From: Narthecium ossifragum
Taxonomy: Eukaryota > Streptophyta > Magnoliopsida > Dioscoreales > Nartheciaceae
Assembly: GCA_963920575.1 (NCBI GenBank)
Contig: OY986974.1
Span: 20,378,248 to 20,442,247, forward strand
Length of the DNA stretch: 64,000 nt
Direction of reading: 5' to 3'
Shown piece by piece: positions 1 to 12,441 of the stretch. How positions within the stretch are numbered: the stretch's first letter is position 1; the number at the start of each line of letters is the position of its first letter. The position numbers and the translations under genes were made by a program. The notes beneath the pieces were generated by a model that saw only the letters and a program-made list of their open reading frames with translations, had not been told where the DNA came from and did not search any database.

Positions 1-261
1 TGGTCTCAGGAGCAGAAAATTCCATATCATAGACCTAATGTTGTTGTGTTTAGACTGTCAGCCTTGACATCAAATAGGATTGGAGATCTTTTGCATTGAA
101 AACCCAATGTCTGATCAAATCTGATCAGACTTGCAAACATAGACTATCATTCCTATGCTCCTAACTAATATCATGGTCTTGAGTTTAAGACTGTGATTGC
201 CCGTGCCAACCTCAAGCACATAGTTTAGTACTAGCTGCACTACCAGCACAGCTGACACTCT

Positions 262-964
262 TCAATTGTTGGGGGGTAGCTGCTGCCTTCGACGCAGCTC
301 GAGCCATGGCAAACTCTACTAGCATCTCGGTTGTAGGCATCCCCTTCACAGCATCATCGACGCAGAAGGGCTCAGCTCAACCGCCTAACAGTGCCGTCTT
401 TGCAGTGTCCAAGAAGTCAATTCCGGCGATATGCCCGAAGGCCTTGAGCCAGGCAACGTAGCACCCCAGGGCAATGTCCAGGCAGCCAATTGTGTCCCCT
501 CCTAAGAAACCCTTTCCTTTACTGCACTCCTTGAAAGCCGCCTCCAGCAGCTGCAGACCGACCAGTGAAGATCTGGTCTGTGCTTTCCTTCTTTATCTCC
601 TCGGTCTCTTCTGTGAAAATGATTTTTAGAGCAGGGAAGAACTGCAATATAACGGAATCAAAAAAGGTAAGGGCTCGTTTGTTTGTTTGTTTAGAGCAGG
701 GAAGAGCTGCAACTTATCGACATAGTCGACGATGATCATGGACTCACAGACGGGCTTGCCATTGTGGATCAGGACAAGGATCCTCTTGTAAACCAGGTTC
801 GATTTCAGCGGCAACTCGCTTTTCTCCCCAAACTTCTCCTCCAGAAACTCGAACTCCACTCCCTTCAGGGCAAGCACAATCCTCACCCTTATGGTGAACG
901 GACTGAGGGCTGCCCTGATCAGCTTCACCGCCTCTGAACTAGCTGCCACCGTCTCCGCCGCCAT
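262..964 (-). pseudogene. Tau-class glutathione S-transferase pseudogene
   Basis: This is a broken relative of the intact GST at 20292-21566. Residues 1-85 keep the thioredoxin-like N-domain: the SPFTIRVR active-site segment, the VLIHNGKPVCES glutathione-site segment, and VDYVDK. The rest of exon 1 is missing. The start of exon 2 appears twice: 22-bp copies at 626-647 and 691-712 differ at one base and are separated by a GTTT run. The second exon, on the minus strand below 650, starts FFPAL, then shifts frame near 560-600, and has an in-frame stop within a stretch resembling LLGG*AEPFCVDDAV. The proline of the conserved VPVL is replaced. It cannot encode a full GST. Confidence 0.9.
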
Positions 965-1045
965 CTTAACTTAAGCAAGCTTATTTAGCAAAGGATCACC
1001 GTTGAATCTTATTGCATGCTAAGAGCTAAGATTGGGGTTGGGTGC

Positions 1046-1134
1046 TTATTTATATATTCAGAGTGGAATAAGTTTAGGGTGGTGAGTGAGGGTAGATGCA
1101 ATACTTTAGCTTCGTCGTAGCGTCATGCATGATC
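1046..1134 (-). promoter_or_regulatory. Decayed promoter of the GST pseudogene
   Basis: A TATA-like TATATAAATAAG sits at about 1046-1057 on the minus strand, upstream of the pseudogene start at 964. At 1118-1134 lies a segment that aligns base for base with the as-1-like element of the intact GST, but both TGACG boxes are mutated (to TAGCG and TGATC). The spacer GTCATGCA is unchanged. Confidence 0.6.
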
Positions 1135-1518
1135 TCAAAGTAGTGACAGACTAGCTTGCTTGGTGGTTTCTCACATATTAAAGACTCTGGATTGGGCTAT
1201 TATATTAGTTAGGTTCCATTCATGCCTTTTTTTTTTATTTAAATATTGGGTGTTTGCACAAAATATAATGTCCGGGTCGAGGTCCTCGAGGACACAAATA
1301 TGAAAACAGAAGGATGAGTTTTCTTGAGATAAAATGAAGGTTCTCCGGTACACCTCCGAAGCCGCCAAATAAAGAGGGAAGGGTTCTCTGATACACCTCC
1401 GAAAAATGAGAACTTTTGTGACACGAAATTAAAAAAAAGAAGTAAATGTTTCATTGCTGGAATTTAAAGGTCTATAAAAGATATAAATTAAAGAATAATA
1501 CATAGAAATAAGGAAAAA

Positions 1519-1645
1519 GATTTGTGTACATGGGATGTACCCATGTACACAAATCCCTACCGTTGGATTGAATCGGATGTGTGCCCGATTCAATCCAACG
1601 GACACTGTTTTGGGTACATGGTACATGCCATGTACCCAAAACAGT
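1519..1645. repeat. Three consecutive perfect hairpins
   Basis: Three inverted repeats lie end to end: 1519-1555 (16-bp stem, 5-base loop), 1560-1601 (17-bp stem, 8-base loop) and 1604-1645 (18-bp stem, 6-base loop). All stems are perfect. Hairpins one and three share the core GTACATGG; the middle one is unrelated (CCGTTGGATTGAATCGG). No coding sequence covers them. They may be a composite MITE remnant, but no TSD is obvious. Confidence 0.9.
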
Positions 1646-2397
1646 ACTCTAGAAATAAACATGCTGCTAAAAAGACAAAAGCTGATTTTGTTGGAGAGAA
1701 GTTTCATCTTCGTGTTCTTCTTTTTTATAATGCTTCTAAATAATCATGTTGGAACCACTCATAACTGTCTTGGAACCACCATAACTGCCTTACCACTCTC
1801 GCTCCAACTGATGCACGATCAATCTAGTCAACTCATCGGGTTCCACGTGTCCTCCTGTTAGTTTCCATATTCTAATTTCTCTTTTAACTTTTATGATGAC
1901 GTTAACACTCAAAAGAGACATGATACTCTTTTGGTCGGTCAACATTATCCGTCAGTCATTAACTTTGGTCGATCAATCATATGGTCAATCATATTATTAG
2001 ATTGGTCAACATCATGCATTTGACCGTCAACATTGCTTGTATGTTACATTGATGACCGATGATACACCTCATATATGACAGGTATTGGTCTTACTCTTCG
2101 ATCATTGTTTATGATAACATTGGGTTAAATGTATAATTCTATATGCCCTCATCAAAACTTTTAATTTTACAAAGTGTTAGTTAAAAACATATTCCTAAAA
2201 ACCTTTGTATTTATGGATTTATTCCTAAAATCCGACTCTTTATAAAATTATTCCCCACTATCATAAACAATTCACAAAATAACCCTGTAGCCAGCTTCTG
2301 TGGATACCCTGCTGATATTTCCTTTAAAAGACATGTTTGCGCTTGTAATTAAAAGACATTTTAATATAAATAAAACATATTATTTTCTATGTGGCGT
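1646..2397. other. Non-coding stretch, no gene seen
   Basis: AT-rich sequence. Between about 1930 and 2040 it holds repeated GGTCAA/TTGGTC motifs, which include W-box-like TTGAC cores. I see no gene or clear transposon boundary before the Mutator-like element. Confidence 0.6.
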
Positions 2398-2406
2398 GGT
2401 TTCATT
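2398..2406 (+). repeat. 9-bp target site duplication, left copy
   Basis: GGTTTCATT directly precedes the left TIR. The identical 9-mer directly follows the right TIR at 12956-12964, as expected for Mutator-like transposition. Confidence 0.95.
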
Positions 2407-2512
2407 GGATTCGGGGGTCTAACATTGGGGTAGCTATGGCAGAGCCTGCCATAGCTAATCCACACCGTGGATCTCCATCAACTCACCAAGAACGGTGTAG
2501 ATCCGTTTTCAT
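2407..2512 (+). repeat. MULE left terminal inverted repeat with internal palindrome
   Basis: It matches the reverse complement of 12845-12955. Positions 2431-2457 form a palindrome: 12-bp arms TAGCTATGGCAG and CTGCCATAGCTA around the three bases AGC. The same palindrome is kept in the right TIR at 12904-12930. Confidence 0.92.
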
Positions 2513-2667
2513 CCTTAAAAGAGAACCCCCACCAAATTTGAATTTGGAATCACCTCTTCCCGCCCCTTTTACAGAACACCAAGTACCTCTCGCTCTCCTC
2601 CTCCACCTCCCTCCTCCAATCGGACCCCTCCACAGCCGCAAACACCAGTTCCTCCGCCGCTGTCAGT

Positions 2668-4340
2668 ATATTGATCTTCACCGGCCTCTTCCTCTTTTGG
2701 ATCGTACCCACCGACATCGTCCTCGAGATCGGTCCCGGCACGGGGAAATCTCACCAAGAAGCTCCTCTAGGTCGCCAAGTCCGTCGTAGCGGTGGAGATA
2801 GACCCCCATATGGTGCTCGAGCTCCAGAGAAGGTTTCAGGGCACTCCTTTTTCTTCGAGGGTAAAGGTATGGCTTGGTCGATTGGGGTTTCTGTTAGCTA
2901 TGTTACTCGATTTGAGAAAGTTTGGCTATTGAGAAGTACTTTTACATAGTATTTGGGCAAAACCTAGTGGGGAAAAACCTAGTTAATAGGTTCTCCACCG
3001 TATAGTCTGGAAGTTAGGGTTTGAGAGCTTATCCTAGTTCCAATCACTTAAGGTGTCAATTCAGGGAACGATGTTATGCACTAGACACCCAAATAGAATC
3101 TAGTTGTATTGATTAAAGTAAAAGGTTCTTTCCACTGCATAATGTAGCTGACTTCAAATACTGAAGAGAACCTGATGCAACTATAGTTCGATTGGCCTGA
3201 AGATAAAGAATGTCATTTAACATACAATCGAATCGGATCACTTTAGTGACTCATTATGCAGCTGGATCACAACTAATCCAAGTTCTAATACAATCTAGTC
3301 CAAACAATTGATCTAACTACTACTCGAAAAATGGCATGCACTCATAAAATGGCATGCACTCATATCAATACATCAATCTTAGATAGTTCTGAAGTAATCC
3401 AATTCGTACTGTGTTTGTATAGTACTGTATCTTTAGGTAACTGGACCTTTCTCTGCCTAGTCTTAAAATTAGACTGAACGTTTGATGTGATTTGAGCTGT
3501 TCATGAATTGGTACTTCTTATTTGCAAATACTTTTTCATTGTGAGTTAGTTTGCATTGTTATTGGATTTAAAGTTGCATCTATGAGGCATGAATTGTTTT
3601 CCCACCAAGAAATACCGGCTTTGGGGGCTATTTGGTTCCGAGATATAAACTTGTTTCAATTTTTTTAAAATTAATACTTCTCAGTTTGTGGAAATTTTGG
3701 CATTGGTGTGGCTGCAAGCTGGATCCGAGGAACCATGTGAGAATACTTGTTGTTACGTAGACAGAAGTGAAAAGTTTCACCTTGAAATAGGCCCCACAAG
3801 GGAAGAGTTATATTTCCAACCTACTTACTGTATGTTGTATGCTGAAGAACTAATTAACTTATGGTCCTTCCTCTTCTCACCAAACTTCTAGTTTATCTAT
3901 ATTACTTCGAACATTATGGTTATTCACTTCACATGATTTCAGTGTTCTATGGTTATTTGTGTTCTCAAAAAAGCTGTACTACCTTATATTTCCAGTCAGG
4001 TATGAGCATGCTAATATTTTAGTTTGCAAAGATGGACATAGGGTAGAATGCAATAAATTCCAAATTGTAACCTCACTTATTGCTTCTAAATACTCAATTA
4101 AATTGTGCAGTCTCTTCAATTGATGCATCCATGCATGCAACCACCAACATTTTCCTTCCTCTTCCTATATTTTATTTTCAATTTTTTGATGATCTATGAT
4201 GTACAGGTTATTCAAGGGGATGTTCTCAATGTGATTTTCCCTGCTTCGACATTTGTGCAGCAAGCATCCCTAACCAGATCTTATCACCACTCACGTTCAA
4301 GCTCTTGTCTCACTGCCCTTCGATTTTGACTCCGCCGCAT
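2668..4340 (+). pseudogene. Captured Dim1/KsgA-type rRNA dimethyladenosine transferase fragment
   Basis: Two exon remnants match the N-terminal half of the 18S rRNA adenine dimethyltransferase family. Exon one (to 2866) reads TDIVLEIGPGTG, the SAM-binding motif I. After a small frameshift it continues with VAVEIDPHMVLEL and QGTPFSSRVK. A spliceable intron (GT at 2867, AG ending 4206) separates it from exon two, which reads VIQGDVLN. A one-base deletion near 4244 follows, then SPLTFKLLSH. An in-frame stop interrupts the stretch before VAKSVV. The catalytic NIPY motif reads SIPN. The retained intron points to DNA-level capture by the MULE (Pack-MULE style), not retroposition. Confidence 0.83.
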
Positions 4341-6637
4341 AATTATCTTATGGCAGAAGCTCACAATGGATTAGGAAAGACAACATACTCTGTTCTTGGA
4401 ATGTTTGGGCAAGACTTATGTCAAAATCTCAAGAGCTAATCTTGTCTTATTTAGTATGTAATTAATGTTCAAATTGTGATGTAGTAGAATGAGTGAAGAT
4501 CTCAATGTTTGAACTGGATTGTATTTTGCACAAAAATTATGAATGAAATGGATTGTATTGTCAGTGTACCAACTGCTAATGTCAGTCTTATTGTTAAGCT
4601 TTTATAAGCATACTTTGAATGTATTGTGAATGTGAATTGGAGTGCTGATGTCAGACTTGTTGTTCGGCTTTTATAAGCATATTTGAATTTGAATGTATTG
4701 TGAATGTGAATTTGATTGTATTGTGAATGTAGATCAGATTTCACCATGTACAAGAATGCTCTACATGAATGCAATGTGCTACAATTTACATTCAAAACTT
4801 GTTTACTGGACAATTCACATTGGTGAAAAAAGTTGATTGTATTCACATTTGAGATAAAAGCCAATTGTATTACAGGAAATTATCAATTCAGCACATGCAG
4901 GACAGAAAAGCTATTGATGAGCTTTCACAGGACAAAAAAGTTGATCATATTACAAATATGACTATTGCAGGACATTGTTAGTTCAGCTCAATCCCAATCT
5001 ACTGATGAGCTTGAACTTGGGAAGCTTATACTCCAAACTTCCTTCAATGTAGGTTCAACACTACAAATTATAAAACAGCTTGGTAATGTCTTTGTCCTTG
5101 AGGTCAAATGGAAAGAATTCAATCCTCTCCTCGTCAATTTTGCTCCAGCTGCAGATTATAAAAAAAAATGAGTCATTTCAGCTCAAAATGGTAAACATTA
5201 GAACAAAGGAAAAATTGAAAACCAAGACTTATCACCAATTATTCAATCCATTTTCATAAAGAAGACAAATATTATATGTAGAGCCAAGACAAAGCACTGA
5301 AATTAAAAAGTTGCACAACTAACTAAAGTAAAAAATAGCATCAAAGCCTAGTGTTCAAGTAAAACTGAAAAGCCCAATGCATGTGCATCCATAAAGAGAT
5401 TCTCAGATTTAGGCATGCATTTAAAGCTATACTCTGTTTAGAAAACTGTTATGTTGAAAGAGTACGACAGGAGCTTAAATTTTGGAAGAGCTGGAATAGA
5501 AAGCAACGAGTGGGATTATTTACAGTATGATGTTGAATTGTTTCAATGCTGCAAAACATTCCCAACACACTGCCAGCTGTACCATGATTTCAAGTGCCCG
5601 ATATTTTCTGAGAACACACTGCCAGCTGTACCACCTATTTGAACCAATCAGAGAATTCATCAATAGCCTTGTAAGGCATGTGTATCATTGAAAAGCACAT
5701 AAACTTCTCACCACTAGGATTCAAGCCTTATAGCAACAGGTGTGACAAGTCTTATAGCAGTTGAAAAGGTGCTTTGTAAGTAAGAGCCCAACAGAATTGG
5801 AGCAACAACCACCTATATGGCACAAAAAAAAAGGAAACCAAATAACACTATGAGAGTATAAGCTTCCAGAAAGTACAGTAAGAAAATAATAGATTTTATC
5901 TGCAGGGTGCTGATAGAAAGGTTCATGGCATCCACATGGACATAAGCTCCTGCCAGAATTGTCGTTAAAAGAGGAGTGAGAAAAGCAAATTATGAAAAAG
6001 ATGAGCCGTTTCAGCTCAAAACTGTAGATTATAAAAAGGATGAGCCATTTCAGCTCAAAATTGCAACATTTAGGCTTCCATAATTAATTTCTAATACTAC
6101 CTCATGTAGCAACCAAAGGTTGTGACACCATATATTCATGTTAACTACCTGATCTGATGTGCTTGTATGGCAATCAAAATCCACTTCAAAGTTGTAACTT
6201 AAGGACTGTACATAGTTAATTAGTTGGGATGATATTCTTCCACTCCAAAAAATGCTTTTCCACTCCAAAGTTATGAATTAAGGACTGCACAGTGCAACAT
6301 GTAGCAATTAAAATACACTCAAATGCTATAAAAAAAAAGGATCTCAACATTTATCAAGCACTCATTACCTCGACTTGAATTTGCAAGTAGTGCAAATAGC
6401 TGATTATCTCCCAAAATTTGCCTCATGAATAGGCATCATATACAAATGATCTTCCAAACTTTATATAGTAGCATGCACATTGAATGCATTCAAGGCAAAA
6501 GGAAGCTCCATATACCCAATTTGGCAGTACCTCACAAAATGTTCAAAATGCTGCACACAAGCACGTTAAGTTAAGGTAAACAAGCAATATAATATAAAGG
6601 AAAGTATATGCAGACAATATTAAACTCACTACTGTAA
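4341..6637. other. MULE interior without a recognised gene
   Basis: AT-rich sequence between the captured Dim1 fragment and the end of the transposase gene. At 4573-4712 it holds a diverged tandem duplication of about 68-70 bp, each copy containing CTTTTATAAGCATA and TGTATTGTGAATGTGAATT. No domain is recognisable in its short open frames. Confidence 0.6.
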
Positions 6638-9193
6638 TTATCTGAAATGACTAAAGGGGGATGACGGGTAGGCGCAGGAGAGGGAGAGAGATAAGGGTTC
6701 CTCTGCAGGTTGACTGTTGAGATCAACAATTGGTTGCTACAAAATAATAAGATTAATTAGAGATAACAGTTGAATATAAAGAAAGTTATTACAGTAGTGA
6801 ACCAACAAAATTCTAGAAAGAGTTTAAATCATCCATTTAATTTTTCTTTTGCTTAACCTGTCTAATATACATATTATTTGAAGCTTGAGAAGTTGAAAGA
6901 AATGCACTGCCAATAGATGATCCCAATATGAACATGCTAAAATATTGTTAACAAAAACAATGTTTCATGCACTTATGATAACATATAACTATTTTATTCA
7001 TCAAAAGAAGCACAAAGAAAAATACCGGCAACAAATGCTTTTCGAATGTGTCACTTGGTGCCGAATGAGAGCCTGAATTATCTCCCTACAAAATTGAAAA
7101 CATGAATTAGCACTTCACACATTAATTCAATAAACTAGAATATACATGACTCTAAAGGGTACTAATTACCTCTCGATATGAAGTTTTCTTTTTCTTTCCC
7201 AATTTCTTCTCAACCCAAGACTTCTTCCGTTTTGCACCCTTGCGACCTTCTCTTTTTTTAAGCCCTTTGATATTTCCAACATGATTCTCAATAGATGGTC
7301 TATAAGCTAAACTTTCATTTCTAGTAGGCAGAACTTGATTATCATCTGTAGGAACCCTATTATTCATTGTAATATCATAAACTTGCTTATTGCATTGCTT
7401 TAGCAAATTCTCTATCAAAGCACATGATTCCTTAGACATTGCAGCTTGATAAACCAATCTTGAAAACTGAGAAGATATTCTTCTAATCCAATGATTAGCA
7501 TCTTCTTTCATACTTGACCTCTCATTATCCAAGGCATGTCCCCTCTTCGCTTCCCTTGTCCATCTATTCAAAATATACCTTTATGGAATTGTCATTATAT
7601 CAAGATAGTTGATGACTTTTAGAGCATGACAACAAAGAATTCCGAAAGTTTCAAACTTCTTGCAAGTGCATGAGATTATCTCATTTATAGGGTGACAAAG
7701 CACTGTAAACTCTATGTGCAAGTCAAGAAGAAGTGCGACGGCATACTCATGTGGTAGTTGACCCTCATTTTTCACCTTTATCTTTGCTCCTGAGGCAAGA
7801 TCATACTCTTCATGAAACAGTTTGAAAATCGGTGGTGTATACCTTTGTGATGCTTATTACAGTAGAGGAGAATGACTCAATCCCAATAAAGATACCTTTT
7901 GCCTAGCATAAAATTCCGCCTCTAACTCTTTGTGCCGCTTATACTCAACCACCCTTTCAAAATGATGAAAAAAATCCTGTATGTTCAAATCACACTTCAA
8001 GTATGCCTTCAAGTCACTATTTAAACATTCACTCAGTTGAGTACTTTGTATACCTAAAGTAAGTGATTTATTCATATAACACTTGGCCCATTTGGTCTTC
8101 AATTTATATATGTCATTCAACCAACTGTTGTCTTTTAACTTATATGCTTGAATCATCTCCTCCCATGCCTTTTCAAACTCACTCTCAACTGTATATTGAA
8201 ACATACAAGCTTTAAAGTGACGGAGAAAACCAGAACCATCCTTCATGTGACTTCCAAGATGCTTAATGCCATTCTGCATTATGTGCCAAGTGCACAACCC
8301 ATGGCAAGTTTCTGGCATCACCTCAGTTAATGCCTTTGCCATAGCAGCATCTTGATCTGTAAAGATCGTCTGAAACTTCTTACCATTATGTGTCTTTATA
8401 AATGTCTCAAAAAGCCACTTGAAAGAATCTGCCGTTTCATCATAAAAAAGTGCAGCTTCGAAAATAACCATCTTCCTATGATGATTAAAGCCAGTAAATA
8501 CACCCAGTGGTCTTAGATCCTTGTTAGTACCAAATGTAGTATCAAAAGTTACTACATCTCCAAAAGAAATGTAATCAACAATCATTCTTGCATCGGCCCA
8601 GAATATATTTGTAATTTGTTCCTCACTATCCAACTGTATAGCATAATGAAAAGAAGGATTTTTTGCTTCTTGCTCTTGAAAATAATTGAGGATATATCCG
8701 GCCTCTCCATATACTAGATTTCTTTGTCTTCTTGATCGGAGATATGTCTTTTGATCTTCCATGGTGTACCTTAAATTAGCTCTTCCTCCAGCTTCTCTGC
8801 TCATCAACTCATGTGACACCTTAGGTGTGATTCCCGAATCACATGCCATTTCAATAGCAATAGCTTGAACTCCAGACAAGTTTCTGTATGATCTAAGCAT
8901 GTGAATAGTTTCTGAAGGCTCAAGGGTATGATTATGGTCCTCTACAAACTCCTTTATGAAATACTTCTCACTGTCTGGCACAAGAGAAATATTGATCCGT
9001 GCTTTACAATCTGTCCTTGTTTCCCATCGAGTACAAGGTTTTCCCTTGGTTCTTTTATCTTCAACTCGATGACCTTCTTTGGCACATACGAACCCAGCTG
9101 ATGTCACTACTCCATCCTTCTTTCTTTTATTTGCAAAACGTCTTCTAACACCAAAATCAATTTGCCTTCCATATTTCTCCCAAAGACTCCATG

Positions 9194-9198
9194 CTGCC
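9194..9198 (+). repeat. 5-bp TSD of the solo LTR, left copy
   Basis: CTGCC directly before the LTR. The same five bases follow it at 10848-10852. Confidence 0.9.
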
Positions 9199-10847
9199 TG
9201 ATGAGTCACTAAATAGTCACAATTAAACCCCTTAAATTACCTTTGTTAGCCCAAGAGTGTTTGTGTTTGATAGTTTGTTAGTTGATTTCAAGGTAAATCA
9301 TGCTTTGAGAAGAAATGCAGGAAATTCGGCTAAAATGACTAAATAAACTACTTCGTTGACCGTCAGTAATATATTCGCCAGATATTGCACAAAGGTTCAA
9401 ATATTCTGAAACTTTGGGATATTGTAGAAGACTCAAAGATCGACAACGTTTCTGTTGGACACTTTGCGAGATTCCTGATGGTGTGATAGCAGATTTGAAG
9501 AATACATGAAGAGAGATAAGCTGGAAAGCTGCACCGTCAAAGCTGAAGAGAATATTTGTCAAATATTATAGATAACTCCGAATATTATGAAATCTTCGGG
9601 ATCTGACATAAGACTCCCTAATATACATCTTTTGTGTTGGACTCATTTTCAGATTCGGGACGGATTGGACCCAGTAGAGACCGGAATAGGCTGCCATGAT
9701 CAATTCAGGAAATCCGAGTTACACCAGAGTCCAACTCAACTAAACCCTAGTTTTGGAAGTTCCCCTATATATATGATTATTTAATACGAATTTGGGGGCT
9801 CTTCCTTGGCCCATTGGCTGAGCTTTCTTGGTCCTTTTTCTTCCTTCTTTTACATAAGTTAGGTTAGATCTTTAGGAGAAGATCCATTGATGGAGCGTGG
9901 CGACAACCTTCATCAACGGATCTCCTAACTAAAGATGAGTAGCTAAACTTTTACCAAGGGATTCTTATGATGTAACTAGGTTTTCTATTAGGGATTTCTA
10001 AAATTTAGGGCTGGTATACCTTCTTGAATGGTTTGTATGGATTGATCTTAATTTCGTTATGAACTTGGTGTTGATTTCTTGCTAGATGTATGGATTGTCT
10101 TGGTTTGCACTTGATTCTAGAGCTTGTGTATGCTAGGGCTTGGATTGGATTCGTCCAAATAAGAGGATCATGCTAGTCCCATGGTATCTCGGATAGAATC
10201 TTCTTCGTGATTAGGGATTGTATAGTGCTAGTCCCACTGTAGTAGTGCTAGTCCCACTACGTTTCATCCCTAATCCTTCATGCATCTTACCTTTGTAGTT
10301 TCGGCCACCGAGATGCGAAGTCATCTCGATCTTACACCTAAATCCATATCCATGTTATTATTTGCGATTAATTCATCCTAATAAGAGGGTTAATTAGCAG
10401 TGAACGCAACTAATCATTCGGTCATTGATAATTAGATAATTGTTCTTGCCAACAAGGAATCCTAAACAGAACTTGTTGAGTGATAGGGAGAACTAGCCAC
10501 TCACCTATCAACCATTAGGAAAACCATTCAGGTTAGTTAGCTAGTTCTATTCTTAGGAAGACCTGGTAGAATCCTGGTTATTGATTAAGAATTCCCTGGT
10601 ACCTTTTCTCGTATTTATTAATCATTTAGTATAAACTTAGTTTAATTTCAATTCTGAATCTTTTATCAACTTATTGGTAGGAATACTTAGATTGAGTTTA
10701 GTAGTTTAATTACTTTCCTACGCATTCCCTGTGGATTCGACTTGGACTCACTGCTCACTACCCCTAAAGTAGTTAGTTAGTAGTTTGATTATAAATTTGT
10801 AATTTTGGTCAGACTTGTTAACCCACGACACTTTTCAAGTCGTATCA
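9199..10847 (+). mobile_element. Solo LTR of a Gypsy element (Athila/Tat-like)
   Basis: The 1649-bp segment begins TGATGAGTCAC and ends CAAGTCGTATCA, flanked by CTGCC on both sides. Its 3' part contains TACGCATTCCCTGTGGATTC and an ACTTGGACTC-like run, which are typical near the 3' end of plant Athila/Tat LTRs. A TATA-like CCCTATATATATG lies near 9763. No second LTR or internal region is present, so it is a recombination relic. It splits the FAR1 domain codons of the MULE transposase; removing it with one TSD restores the frame. Confidence 0.9.
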
Positions 10848-10989
10848 CTGCCTCCATTGTATCTAATATCATACCGATTTGGGGTTTCCCATCTACGCCA
10901 TCGTCCATATGCTTCAAATCAGAATTTTTTAAAAAAATGTTAGAACATCCATGTAAGCTAGCAAAGTTTTCTATACAAACCAATTTTGC

Positions 10990-12441
10990 CTCTTGTGGAC
11001 AACAAGATCCAGTTGAACACTTAGAGTATCAAACATACACCTATAATGCTTACAATTTGTGGAACCAGCTTATCACTTAACACGGAAAAGTTATACCAAA
11101 ATGTAAGCTAGCAAAGTAAGATTCTAAGCTTGAAGTTTAAGCATGAGGAATATGTACATTTTATTCATACATTTGACTAAAGCCAAAACACAACCATGTT
11201 CCACTCTATAAAGTAAATGTAAACATTAAACCAAAAAAGTACATATAACATAAGCAAATTCATTGGTAGAAACTCATAGAAAAAAGGTGTGAAGACTGAA
11301 GAGGCCTTGCAAGGATAGAGCATTTAAACCTACTGCAGAACACCAATTTAAGGCATTGAATCACATGGCTTTTATTGCCCATCATCTTAAAAAGTTGGTC
11401 ATAGTGAGATTTGCAATAAAGAACACCCTCAAAGGAGCTATATAGTTTGTGAGCTCCAAAAAAAATTCATAAAAAAAAGATTGCATTTATTAGGCAAAAA
11501 TGCTATTGACATCTCTCTTGTCTCTTGTTTCTGATAACAGCACACATAATGCTAGAAATCACGCTGTTTGATGTCCCAACAGAATAGCTACTAGAATTAG
11601 CCGGTCATTGTCAACTTAAGAAACCTTGTTCAACATCAAATAAGCCCATTATAAGCAAACTCAAATGTATTTTTCCCCTTAGTAGCAATAGGTCATGCAA
11701 TGTGTTTCTCCACTCGATACAATACACTGATATGAAAATGAATGACAGACAAGATAGGTCATGCAATGTGTTTCTCATAGTACATTGCTGGTTTCTCAAA
11801 AACAACACTAAATATGTGGGAAGCAAAATGGAAGATGCATGAACATGAGGCCAAATATCAAGGATCAGGATTTCAAGGTTAAACCAACTTAGGTCAATGT
11901 TAACCCTTGGATTCCTTTGAACCAAATTTAGTGGATTGCACCTTGTACCAAGCAATTTAGACCAAAATAACTGTAGCTAAGTCGTCCTCGAGGAGCTAGA
12001 TATGGTGTAGTTGCAGCAAAACCTTCAAACAAGGAATTAACCTGTCAAAATGATGCTTCCACAACCAACCAACAAGCTAGTTAACGATGTTTAGGACGAT
12101 ACGAGCATTGGGAAGCTATCAATTTCCTTGAAATAATCAAGACTTGTTCTTGACTCCTAATAAGCGTAACAAAATAATTGTTGAGTATCTGTTCATTCAT
12201 AATGTACACACATCATTCATCAAAGTGAAATCAATGTTCTATAGCCATTTCAATTAAGAGCTCTGCACGTACTTACAATTTCCTGATTTTGGAACTCATC
12301 ATCATCATTCATCAAGAACAACAACAGAGGACACCAAAACTAATACCAAGGAAGAAAGCAACAGCAAAAGAGCATATAAGATCATGAACTAAAAAGGCCA
12401 TAAACTGTCAGAAGAGTACTAAGATTCATTGTCAGACATAC
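10990..12441. other. Probable first intron region of the MULE transposase
   Basis: It lies between the donor after 12442 (AGG followed by GTATGT) and the FAR1-domain exon near 10852-10920. It is AT-rich, with no recognised coding domain and no clear nested element. Confidence 0.5.

Noticed and set aside
2391..2949. Two plus-strand genes at the left of the MULE
   Set aside because: The first frame covers the TIR and the second is a frameshifted Dim1 fragment; neither encodes a whole protein.
7152..9209. Three separate small genes
   Set aside because: All are in one frame and make up successive domains of one FAR1/MULE transposase, separated only by TAA codons.
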